This document shows, piece by piece, positions 11,564 to 23,170 of a stretch of 64,000 bases of DNA. Made by a program: the position numbers and the translations under genes. Source of the DNA: Adiantum capillus-veneris (Eukaryota > Streptophyta > Polypodiopsida > Polypodiales > Pteridaceae); NCBI GenBank assembly GCA_014529385.2, contig CM043952.1, forward strand, positions 65,890,370 through 65,954,369, written 5' to 3'. The notes below the pieces were generated by a model that did no database searches, had not been told where the DNA came from, and saw only the letters and a program-made list of their open reading frames with translations. Numbering within the stretch: position 1 is the first letter of the stretch; each line of letters opens with the position of its first letter.

Positions 11564-12028
11564 GAGAGAGAGAGAGAGAGAGAGACGGAGTGGCGGAATT
11601 CCACCCCAAAGAGTATTGGCCCCAAGCCTTGGCGCCCCTTTCGGTATTTCTTTATATTGCATAAACACAGTACAAGCCGGTACTCCAGACTCTACACCTT
11701 CTCTAAGAAGCATACCAGAGAATGAGCCCATGGCCTCATATTTAAAGGCCCTAGACTCCAAAAGCAGTTTACATGAAAAGCCTTCAAACTCAAAAGCATC
11801 TAGTCCAAAAGCAATGCCCAAAATCTGCCAGTGCGTTTTGCGGTACAATTGCCACATCAGTACTATCAACGCGTTTTGCAAAAATCTACCACGTCAACAC
11901 TGTCAACGAAATTTTAGGTATGTCTGTACAGCTACCACGTCATCAATCCACGCGCGCGCGCGCGTGTGTGTGTGTGTGGGTCGTGCTTTATTTTGAGTGT
12001 CTTTATGTCACTTGGGCCCCATCCGATG
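11564..12028 (-). mobile_element. Family A LTR, segment after the LINE insertion
   Basis: Resumes in the GA tract (11564-11585) and continues with GGCGGAATTCCACCCC, GGTATTTCTTTATATTG and, near 12012-12027, CACTTGGGCCCCATCC. All match the LTRs at 60245 and 62473 in the same order. A CG/TG dinucleotide tract (about 11950-11978) is private to this copy. The LTR breaks off at about 12028 where LINE ORF1 sequence begins; its outer end is not found. Confidence 0.88.
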
Positions 12029-12986
12029 AGAGAGTCAGGTCATCACCGAGGAAAATACCTGTCTTTTTGAGAGTAGGCCTCTTCCTCAAGAATTCCTTCT
12101 TCTCTTCCAACGAGGGGAAGCGTAGTATGAGAGCTCTCCCCTTTGAAGACTCACCCGTGCCATCACTTTTCTTACCTACCCTCCATGCCTTTGTGTGCAG
12201 AGGCTTTTCCATCCCCATCATGGATGTAAGGCTTGTGACCTCTTTCTCCACATTGTTTATGTCTTTGAGACCGGTCACTCTCACATGCAGTGCTCGCATC
12301 CGCCTTCTTTGTTCCTCTTCGAGAGTCATGTTGATAAGCGTCGGTGTACAAGGAGTTTCTCGACTTTTCCCTTTCTTGGCGACCTCAATCCATTTTTCAG
12401 CCTCGTCCGCCTTTTTCTACGTCCTTGTTGTCATCTCCGCCCATGAAAATGTCTTTGCCACACTCAGTTTCTCTTCCTCTGTGATCATCCTTACCTGTTT
12501 CTTAATTTCCTTGATTTCATCTATTACCGAGGGTTGAAATTCGCCTTCCTCTAGTCCATTGCTTACTCTATCAGCAAGCTCCTGTTTAAGGGCTGAGACT
12601 TGTTTTTTGAGTACCCGTATCTCTACGTTTGGGTTCTCCTGTTTGAGGGTTGAGACTTCTTCTTTGAGCGTCTGTATTTCTGCGTTAAGGCTCTCTTTCT
12701 CCTTCTTCCACTGTGCGCCCTCATTGAAGACCATCTGAAGTAGGTTGGCCTTCTCCTTCCACCATCCTTCCATCTCTGTTTTCCACTCCTTCATTTCCCT
12801 CTCCATCTGCGCCATCCGCTTATTCGTGAGCACGAAGGTTGCCTTTGCTCGCGGCTTGCAAACAGGTGAGACATCGGCGGCTTCCATGTCTTGTGCAGGG
12901 TCTTCTTCAAGTGGATCCCTTACGGTGAGGCCCAAAGAATCAGGGTCTTCTTCAAGAGGATCCATTACGGTGAGACCCAAAGAATC

Positions 12987-12992
<6 letters not shown>
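12029..12992 (-). pseudogene. LINE-A ORF1 fragment with one nonsense codon
   Basis: Minus-strand frame from about 12980 to 12030, interrupted once by TAG (12419-12417). The N-terminal half is a long heptad-rich coiled coil (KQENPNVEIRVLKKQVSALK region). After the stop comes the conserved domain also seen in the full ORF1 at 15566-16765 ([52 protein letters not shown]). It is truncated at 12029 against the LTR, and its 5' side abuts a GA tract at 12993. ORF1p-type proteins bind LINE RNA as trimers in the ribonucleoprotein particle. Confidence 0.88.
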
Positions 12993-13040
<48 letters not shown>

Positions 13041-13057
13041 GCGATAGATAGGTTGAG

Positions 13058-13089
<32 letters not shown>

Positions 13090-13214
13090 CGCGATAGAGA
13101 GGGAGCGGGGCGGGCAGCGCGAGAGAGAGAGAGGGAGCCAGGGAGCAGCAGGGGGGAAGCGCGAGGGGCAGGTGCAGCAGGGGGTGCGGAGCGGGCAGCA
13201 AGGCGAGGGTGCAG

Positions 13215-13249
<35 letters not shown>

Positions 13250-13277
13250 CGGGGGGGGCGCGCGCGCGAGAGAGAGA
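12993..13277. repeat. GA tract and long G-runs
   Basis: GA repeat (12993-13038), then two long guanine runs (13059-13086 and 13216-13249) within GC-rich sequence containing GCAGCGCGAGAG motifs, ending in CG and GA dinucleotides (about 13258-13277). On the minus strand this is C-rich and resembles the C-rich 5' leaders of the other LINEs here. Run lengths may be unreliable in an assembly. Confidence 0.85.
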
Positions 13278-13424
13278 AATGAAATAAAATAAATGAAATT
13301 TTATAGTAACGTCTGCAAAAGGCTAAATAACCTTTAGGCTATGACACTAGAAGTGAAAGCCATATAAGATGTCATACAATTGTCTTTTTCTTTTTTTTTT
13401 TTGGGGGGGGGGGGGGGGGGGGAC
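13278..13424 (-). mobile_element. LINE-A type 3' tail, strongly truncated copy
   Basis: Minus-strand sequence ends CCTTTTGCAGACGTTACTATAAAATTTC, then ATTTC-like repeats, then TC repeat. This matches the LINE-A tail (CCTTTTGAAGACGTTAATAT...CATTTC) with several changes. Only about 120 bp are present, bounded on the other side by a T-run and a G-run (13392-13421). It is a severely 5'-truncated LINE or a SINE borrowing the LINE tail; the sequence does not decide. Confidence 0.65.
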
Positions 13425-13728
13425 CATGGGGATATACAAAGTTAAGCCAACTGTACCTAGATAAATCCAAGAAAAATCCGGATACATCTTTAAGGACAGT
13501 GCACAGTAGTCACCCACAAGGCAAAGTAACTTTCAGTCCATCACGCTAATTACATCCCCACAACGGTACTAGTAGTGAGTGTAGCCCTAGGTATGAATAT
13601 ATGCTTCCAAACACATATACCCCAGCACATAGGAGCATACATTCATATAAGGTCTGCGTACTGAATTTCTGTCCTCGCTATGCACGCACAGGGCACCAAT
13701 GAAGCCTAGCACTGAACATGCAACATAC
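13425..13728 (-). other. Downstream of the last identified MRE11 exon
   Basis: The final MRE11 exon, usually short and ending in a basic peptide, would be expected downstream on the minus strand. A CAG-like acceptor near 13677 opens a frame of about 42 codons to a TAG, but it does not resemble MRE11 C-termini, so no exon is called. The last exon may lie below the repeat block or have been lost. Confidence 0.4.
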
Positions 13729-13923
13729 CTGTGTTGGTGCTCCTGACGATGCCGGTCTTCTATGATCCTCCTCATCTTCATCATCATCATCTGCCATTTC
13801 AATGTAGGTTGTCCGTGTAACACCGCTGCTTGCAGATTTTCGTCCTCGCTTCTGCACAGATGATGGCCGCTTCTCCTTTTTTTGAGCTGCTTGTCGCTTT
13901 CTTCCCTTAGTGGGTGTAGGTTC
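13729..13923 (-). CDS. MRE11: MRE11 exon: C-terminal basic/acidic tail
   Basis: 195 bp, 65 codons, phase 0 on both sides. Acceptor TCTGTCAAG, donor CAG/GTATG. It encodes a lysine/arginine-rich stretch ([22 protein letters not shown]) followed by an acidic run ([12 protein letters not shown]), as in plant MRE11 tails. It is the most 3' exon that can be supported. Confidence 0.85.
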
Positions 13924-14725
13924 CTTGACAGAAGGTACAAGAAAGTTTTATGAAATTAAGGGGGTCTTTATAATCCATACATCTACAGAAGCGCACTTCA
14001 TACACACCGGTTCACTTTCGGACTCTGCAATTGCATCTCCCATTACTTCCTCACTACTGGATGATGTGCCAATATCCTCTACATCCTGATCACTCCGCTG
14101 AAATGCTGCTCTTGCTGCAGTAGATGCTGCCCTGCACTCAGGATGTTAGTAAACTCGCTCTTTCTATCATCCTGTTTGTAGCTTAGCAACTTAGCTACAA
14201 CAGACACTTTCAACCCATGGATTACTTTCTCAAATCAACTTCACTAATGTCTACAGGGACAAATGCACCACAAAAATTCATCAAATTACTATGAGTGTTA
14301 TCGATTCACCTTTGGGAGCGACTTGTACTTATGGACAAATCTAAAGTAGTCTGTTTCAAATTTGCTCGAGAACCCCTCCCCCTCCCCCGTGTGCTGGCAT
14401 TCGATCTCCCACCACGGCCCCTGGTTGACCCTGTTGATTGGCTGACTGTAGTCACAGACTTCCTTGCAGCTCCTCTCAGCTCTGTGTCAGCATCTTCATC
14501 ATCACTAAAACCTCCTTTGCTGGAATTTGGTGCCAGGCTACCCTGCACAAAAGAGTATGTTTTTTGGTTCATAGTGGCTGAGGATGGGTCTCTGCATTAC
14601 AAATTAAGGTATGGTTTCTTATTCACGGTATTTAAGTGACTGAGCATGAATCTTTCTTATATGGTAATAAACCGCGCGCGCACACACACACGCACACACA
14701 CGCACACACACGCACACGCACACAC

Positions 14726-14796
<71 letters not shown>

Positions 14797-17700
14797 CCAA
14801 TACCAGCAGATAGCAGGATATGCCGTTTATGTCATTTAGAGCCAGAGACAGAGTTACATTACATATGTCATTGCACAGTGTACTATGAGATACGAGGCCG
14901 TTTTCATTGTCTATTCAGAGAGGGTTTTGGGCCTCTATCTAGGGTCATGAGTTATGAGGATCGAGTGCTTCGGTGCGGAACTCCGCCGTGTCATGTCGAC
15001 TCTCTCTCCGAAAGCTTTTGAGTGGAAGGACTGTTGAATCTCTCTCTGGCAGTGGCAGTGGCAGTGGCAGTGGACGAGGGTGAGCTGCTGTGGCAGTGGA
15101 CGAGGGCGACCTGCTGTGGCGAGGGCGACTTGCTGTGGCGAGGGACGAGGGCGACCTCTGCTGTGGGCGAGGGACGAGGGAGACCTGCTGTGGCGAGGGA
15201 CGAGGGCAACCTGATGTGGACGAGGGACGAGCAGGCTGAGGCGAGGGCAACCTACTGGTCGAGGGACGAGCTGGCTGAGGCGAGAGCGAGCAGGCTCAGG
15301 GCGAGGGCGAGCAGGCTCTTGGCGAGAATCGCGGGCGAAGGCGGAGCTGGCTGAGGTGAGGGCGAGCAGTCGCGTTGCCAACCTGCTGGACGAGGGACGA
15401 GGGGGCGAGCTCTCTCTCTCTCTGCTGGACGAGGGTCCGCTCAACCTGATCAAGGGCGAGCTGCTAGGCCTGGGCAAGCTGCTGGTCCTGTGTCAGGAGG
15501 GCGGGACGAGACCAGCCTGCCAGGGCTAGGGGCGAGGAGTCAGCCAAGACCAGGGCCAGTACCTAGTGACTAGGGCGAGGCCAACCAGGGCGGATGCGAG
15601 ACCTCCTATGATGGACCAACCAATCGAGGATGGTGATGCAAGTGGCTTCACCACCCCACAAAAAATGAAAGCGACTTTCAAGCGGAGGAACAGAGATAGT
15701 ATACTCTCGCCAAGCTCACTGCGAGCAGGGAAAGCCGTCAGAGTCCAAGATGATTTAATGATGGAAAAGGTTCAAGTGATGATTAAATCTGAGCTCAGCT
15801 TTATGAGAGATGACATCAGGAAAGAGATGTACGCAAACGCAGATAGTTATAAGAATTCTATGTATGCAGATATGACGAAAGAATTAGATAAAGCAATGCT
15901 TGGTAGGCATCATGAGATGTATATATCTGTGAAAGGGGAGATGCAGGCTCTAATGCGTGCAGAAGTGAATGTAATGGAATGTATTATGCAGAAAAAGTTG
16001 GATGAGGCAATTACAAGCTTTGAATCTTGGAAAACCAATATGGAAAAATGCATGAAGGAAAAAGATGCAGTGATCGCAGAGCTTAAAGGGGAACTTGCAG
16101 CTTGCAAAATTATGCCCAAAACGGAAGGGGGAAATCAGCCCTCGATGTTAAAGGAGCTCGAAGATATTAAGGAGCAGGTGAAAACTCTGCGCGAAGGAGA
16201 AGAACAAAACTCGAAAGAGGCTTCCTCATGGGCGGAGCGCCTTGTTAAAACACAGGAGAAAGTTGATGAAGCAGAAAAATGGATCGAAGGTGCAAAGAAA
16301 GGGAAGGCCCGGATGCCAGAAGTCGCACAGACTTCTACCATCATCAATATGACCATTGAGGAGGAACAGAAGAGGAGGACTAGAGCCCTCCATGTGCGTA
16401 TTACTGGTATCAAAGACACCGAAAATGTAGAAGACGAAGTGAAGGAACTCTTGCAGCGCATGGGCATCCCAGAACCTATGCACACAGGTGCTTGGAGAGT
16501 AGGAAAGAAGGGAGTGGATGAGAAGGGAAACGTCAAAGAGAAAGCACTTATTTTGCGTTTCCCGACTTTGGAAACAAGGAAGGAATTCCTGAAGAAGAGA
16601 CCAGCACTTAAGAAAACTGGAATATTTATGGGGGATGACCTTACTTTAGCACAAATAGCACATATGCAAGAGTTGATGCCAGAGATCAAGGCAGCAAGGG
16701 AGAAGGGAAAAATTGCCTTTTACAGAGGAGGGAAAGTAGTGGTCTTGGAAAAACGCACAGCATGACGATGCGAGACATATGGGACCACACTCCGGATGGC
16801 GGCATGGAATTGTAATGGATCATATAGGCTGGATGTGGGTGCCTTTGAAGATAGCTTCAGAGATAGAGACATTGTCTTTTACTCGGAGACACATCAAAAA
16901 TCTGGACAACTGATGCCAAGTGTGACTGGCTATTTATGGGAGACGGTTTGTCGGCCAGACGCTAGATCCCAGCATGGAAGTCGAGGTTCAGGTTGGGTAG
17001 CAGTCTTATTCAAGGAAGAGTTGCAGCCGCTATTACAGATTGTCCGGAGAGATGACCAGGCGAGATACATGTGGGTGAGACTGAGAGCTGAGACAGGCAG
17101 ATTCTTATACATTGCTGTATGTTACTTCCCCCCTAGCACATCGGTCTATACCTCACCTAGAGGGCAATCCCCTTTCTCTATACTTGATGATGACATATGG
17201 GAGTTCTCTAGAGATGGAGATATCATTCTCTTGGGAGACTTTAATGCCAGGACGGCCAACTCCCAAACGGTATTTTATGATACCTCGGAGGAGATGCTTA
17301 GAGAGATGGATATATCGGAGATGGGACTTGACAGACACTCACAAGATAAAGAGCACACAGAGTATGGGAGATATCTCATGGAGATGACAACTACGCATGG
17401 TCTGGCCATACTTAATGGTCTAGAGATTTTTCCTTCATCTGGGGGATTCACATGCTTTCCACACAGACATGGGGCCAGTACAGTGGACTATGTCATGGCT
17501 TCACCGAGCTTCATCTCTCATATTCAAGATCTTAGTGTGGGCCCTAGGCCTGTTGGAGTAGCAGTGGACCATGCTCTCCTGAATTTTTCAGTCTCTTTCC
17601 AGTATAGTGTCTCTCAGAGACCACGGAGGATTGCACACACACGGTATACTTTTACACCAAAGACGGATTCAGTTTATGTGGAAGAGATTTACAGACGGAT

Positions 17701-20565
17701 GGGGGCAGCCGAGCCTGTACATACAGTGGAGGAGATCACCACTTTATTGACTGAGATCTTGCATGGTATAGCAGCAGAGGCATACCCACACACTCAACCA
17801 GGTCAGAGAAGACGTTCTGGGAACATGCCTCAGAATAGTTGGTATGATGAGGAGTGCAGAGAGATGAGAGTTCAGATTCAGAGCGAGCTTATACTTGGAG
17901 TCATTACATATAGACAGTCTCGGATTGCCCTTCGGCGTTTAGTGCGACGGAAGAAGCGGGCCTTTTTAACCCAGATGGAACGTGATTTGTATCAGCTCTT
18001 TTTGAGTCGAGATTCAGGTGAGGCCTGGCGTCTCTTCCATGAGCACTCACCTCCTCCAGTGATTACCTCTCCCGAGATTTGGGGTCAATATGCAGCATCA
18101 TTATATACAGTACCTGGGCAACCACCATTACCAAACCCTCTAGAGCCATGTCCAGCCACTAGTACCTTCTTTACCACTGAGATGGTGAAGAACGCCATTG
18201 ACAGGATGAGGACTAGGAGAGCATATGATCATGATGGTTTGGTGGCAGAGCACTTGATACATGCTAGAGATTTATTGTCAGAGGTTCTTGCGCGGTTGTT
18301 TAACCGTGTCATGTGTGAGGGACTACCCGAGTCCTGGAGATTATCTACTATTATACCTCTTTTCAAGGCAGGGGACCCCACAGTACCAGGGAACTACCGT
18401 ACTATTATGATAGGGCACACATTGGCACGGTTGTATGCATCCATTCTTGAACAGCAACTGAGTAAATGGGCAAAAAATGAGGGCATACGAGCAGCAGGAC
18501 AGGCTGGATTCAGGAGGGGTTTCTCCACTTTGGACCATATTCTTACACTCAGAGCCATTATTGAGGAGGGTCGGGCACATGGGAGACGGATGTATTGTTG
18601 CTTTGTGGACTTCTGCAAGGCATTTGACACAGTGCCAAGGGCCAGATTGATGCACAGGCTACTGAAGTTGGGAGTACCCACGGAGATCATATGAGGGACC
18701 ATGGCTTTATACGGCTCAGTGACTGGCCAGGTACGCACTCTTGAGGGGATTTCTGACATTGTTCATTCCACTATTGGAGTGAAACAGGGGTGTCCTTTGT
18801 CCCCTACACTTTTTGGTATGTATGTAGATGAGGTCTCTGACTACATTGACAGAGAGGGTGACAAAGGCGCTCAGCTGGCAGGGACATGGATCCCTTTATT
18901 ATTATATGCTGATGATATTGTGTTAATGTCAGAGTCGCCAGAGGGCATGCAAAGACATTTGGATGCATTGCACAACTTTGCAGATGATAGTGGACTGTCT
19001 GTGAACCTTGGTAAAACCAAGGTTATGGTGTTTAACACCACACCACAGTGGGTCAAGAGATCGGCACCTACACTCGTATATAGCCAGGACACTGTGGAGT
19101 ACACAGATGAATATACATATCTGGGGGTGGTATTCACGGGACCGAGGTTTACCCTGAGGAGAGCAGCAGAGACTAGACTATCCAAAGCCTATGCGGCATT
19201 AGGAGGGCTAGAGAGGATGTGTTCGCAGGTTCAGTTTCAAGAACCACGAACAAAACTATGGCTCTTTGATACTTTGGTTGCTTCAGCTATGCTTTATGGG
19301 GTCCAAGTTTGGGGACCATCTGTGAATCATGACAGTTGGAGGAACATGGAGAGTCCGTTGGTATTTATGATATCCCGGATGATTAGAGCCAAGGCCTCTG
19401 TACCACATGCGATTATTCGAGCGGAGGTAGCCGCCCCTCCTATAGAGATTGAGGCTCTTACCAGATCAGTGTCCTTTATGCACAGTCTATGGGATACACA
19501 AAGAGGCAGATATACTAGACTCGCTCTTGAGTCCTCTAGACAGTTAGCGATGCAGGGAGATGCATCATGTTGGTATGCACAGATGACCTCATGGTTTCAG
19601 AGGCATGGTCTCAGCATGGATAGATTGCCTCCCTTTCAGTATTCCCTGGATGCACCATCCCTGCCAGTCACACGGACGGAGATCACTAGACTCGTTCGAC
19701 GGGATCTTATACAGTTGGACACCATGAGGACATGGGTAGAGCCGATACAGGAGTTGGGCACGAAGATGGCTTTCTACAAAGAGCACCTTCTCCAACTTTC
19801 AGGGGATGGGTTTGTGACTCGTCCGAGCTACATGGACACTCATTTATCTCATGATCTGCAATGTGCTATTGGTCAGATTCACACATCCTCACACCAGCTG
19901 GAGATTGAGACGGGTAGATTCAGAGGGATACCACCAGAGTCTAGGATATGTCAACTATGCGGTAGAGAGCCAGAGACAGAGCTACACTACATATGCCATT
20001 GCACTGTGTATTATGAGATACGAGGGCGCTTCCATTGCTTATTCAAGGAGGGTTTTGGACCCCTAGATAGAGTCATGAGGTATCAGGACCAGAGATGCCT
20101 TGGCTTATATCGACTTGAGCTACACCGACATAGAGACAGTCTGTTGGGGAGACATGGAGTACGACAGTCGCAGAGACAGATCAGAGACTTCTTTGGATCG
20201 AGGGAGCCAAGAGACCAACCACTGGCACAGGATTGTACCCGCATTCATACCAGAGGCACCCTCATTGACAGGGCGATTGAGCTCGGGAGATCGAGACGAC
20301 CACGACCGAGACACAGGAGCACGCTACATCGACGGAGACTCCAGCAGAAGATCACAGGCATTCTAGCACGACACCCAGATTGTCATTGAGGGCCTATTCT
20401 ACATTTTCACATTTCACATTTCACACTTCATTTTCAGTTTTCATTTTTACTTTCAGTACTTTTTGTACCTGTACTTCAGACATTGTATTAGATTCACCAC
20501 TTTGTATCTGATGGTCTCATAGGTCATTTTGGCCTTTTGAAGACGTTAATATATCATTTCATTTC

Positions 20566-20652
<87 letters not shown>

Positions 20653-20947
20653 TTCATTGATTTTGAAGTTTCTGTTCGTGTGTTGCTATTGATTTCTCAC
20701 TTGGAGTGTCCAAGTCTGTAATGGTACAACTATTTACTGAGGCGGACATTGACGATGCTCTTTAGCAACCGATGCACTACATCCTCGAATAGCGCCTGCT
20801 GATGCCGGACCAAGATCATGTTAGCTTTTATTTTACTTCATTTTATTTTGTACCTAGATATTGTATTAGATCCAACAAGTTTGTATCAATTTGGTCTCAT
20901 AGGTCACTTTGGCCTTTTGAAGACGTTTACTAAAACATTTAATTTCG

Positions 20948-21025
<78 letters not shown>

Positions 21026-23099
21026 GGTTTGGGTTGTGCCATTGGCCAGATACGCACATCCTCACATCAACTCGAGATTGAGACTGGAAAATTCAGAGGG
21101 TTACCAGCAGATAGCAGGATATGCCGCTTATCATCTAGAGCCAGAGACAGAGTTACATTACATATGTCATTGCACAATGTACTATGAGATACAAGGCCAT
21201 TTTCATTGTCTATTCAGAGAGGGGTTTGGGATTCTATCTAGGGTCAAGAGTTATGAGGATCAGAGATGTCTTGGACTGTATCTACTTGAGTTACACAAGC
21301 ATAGAGACACTTTACTGAGGAGAGCTGGAGAGAGACAATCCTAGAGACAGATTACAGATTTCTTTACACTAGATATTGGACACCCGGAGGAGCTACCTTC
21401 TCATAATATGTTGGCGTTTGAGCAAGAGTTCTACACAGAGTTTTCACTTGGTGAACAAAGATTTTTGGGCCTGTGATCAGCAACCTGACTTCAAGGTTCG
21501 TCGACTACTCCGTAGTTCAGCTTAAAAACAGAGTTACTAATGCAGTTTCTGCAGGTGCCATACAAAGAGATAAAGAAAGGTCAGCATTTTTGCGAGAGTT
21601 TAGTGACTTTTTTTCTGATTCATTACCGTCGCAATTGCCTCCAGAGAGACCTGAGGACCATCGGATAGATTTGGTGCCAAGGTGTAACCCACCAAATAGA
21701 CCTCCCTACAGGGTTAGTGCGGCGCAGCAGAAAGAGGTTATGGGCCAGGTTGAGGAGTTATTAGAGAAGGGATTGATCCACCCTAGTTCTTCACCCTTTT
21801 GCTCCCCAATGCTCCTAGTACAGAAAAAGGATGGCTCATGGTGCAAGTGTATTGATTACCGTGCGTTGAATAAGAATACCATCAAGAATAGGTTTTCTAT
21901 TCCAAGGATTGATGATATTCTCGATCTTTTAGAGGCTGCTGCAATTTTCAGCTGGATAGACCTTAAGAGTGGGTACCATCAGATTCATATAAGGCCAGAG
22001 GATGTGCACAAGACTGCGTTTAGAACGACATTTGGTCTCTATGAGTTTCTAGTGATGCCGTTTGGTCTAACAAATGCTCCTGCCACGTTCAACAGAATGA
22101 TGGACTTGATTTTTCGCTCGCATCAAGAGTTTGTTAGGACATTCTTCGATGACATGATAGTCTATTCGAAGAATGAAGAGGAGCATAGGCGTCACTTGAC
22201 CATTGTGTTCGAAGAGCTACGCAGTCACATGTTACTTGTCAACCCTAAGAAAAGTGAATTCTTCCTGGAAGAGATCCACTTTCTTGGCCACATAGTGTCA
22301 AAGGATGGTGTCAGAATGGATCCTGCAAAGGTCGAAGCTATTAAGACATGGCCAGACTTGAAGACTGTGCACGATGTCAGAAGCTTCTTGGGATTGTGTT
22401 CCTACTAAAGAAGGTTTATCAGGAATTTTGCAGAGATAGCATCACCTCTTCATGCATTGCAAAAGAAAGAGGTAACTTTCAGATGGACCCAAAAAGAGAT
22501 TTCAGCTTTTAGTCTCTTAAAGGAAAAGTTGACTTCAGATCAAGTAATTGTTTTGCCAGACCTCGAGAAGTCATTTGTGGTCCAGTGTGACGCGTGTGGC
22601 AGTAGCATCGGAACAGTGATATTGCAAGATGGACGGGTAGTAGCTTATGAAAGCCGAATTTTGCAAGGGCTATACAAGTCTATGAGGAAGAGCTCTTGGC
22701 CGTGATTCATGCGCTTTCTACCTGGAAGCACTACCTCTTGTTAGATTCTTCATCTTCAGATGCTTCGCACACTGTCTACAGGCTTCACACACATCACGTG
22801 CACTGGCCCTCGGTTGTGAGTTGGCCACCCGTACACCTGTTGGACAGGGATCTCAGACACACTTAGGGTTGTTCAGCACATTTCCCAATTTAGACATGTT
22901 TTGGTCACATATTCCTCCATTTATATTGGAGGGTCATATTTTTAGATCATTGGGCTATATTGAGGATTATTGCCCAACCAAACCCTATTCTCCTATATAT
23001 AGGACGGGGGACACCCTCTTTCTCATTGTATTGTCTCACACCATGTAGCCATCTGGAGTTATTGGGCTGCCAGCCTTTCCACCATCTGTCTCCTGCCAT

Positions 23100-23170
<71 letters not shown>

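Larger units (their letters stand above)
15009..20570 (+). mobile_element. LINE-A copy 2, full-length non-LTR retrotransposon
   Basis: About 5.56 kb: 5' leader with a tandem GAGGGCGACCTG-type minisatellite (15040-15480), ORF1 (15566-16765), 30-bp spacer, ORF2 (16796-20389, one stop), and a 3' UTR ending GACGTTAATATATC, three CATTT repeats, then TC repeat. Two ORFs with an EEP endonuclease and RT without RNase H place it among two-ORF LINEs. It lies inside the MRE11 intron, in the opposite orientation to the gene, and its TC-flanked ends sit inside an LTR scrap. Confidence 0.92.

Noticed and set aside
11562-11881. N-terminal extension of the 1214-codon LINE frame
   Set aside because: Codons upstream of 11561 read through the GA tract and LTR sequence; the LINE itself starts at the GA junction, as the comparison with 16796-20389 shows.
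11544-12537. Plus-strand frames of 150 and 254 codons
   Set aside because: They are antisense shadows of the LTR and LINE ORF1 on the minus strand.
14935-15477. 180-codon frame on the minus strand
   Set aside because: It is the complement of the GC-rich minisatellite in the LINE-A leader and has repeat composition only.
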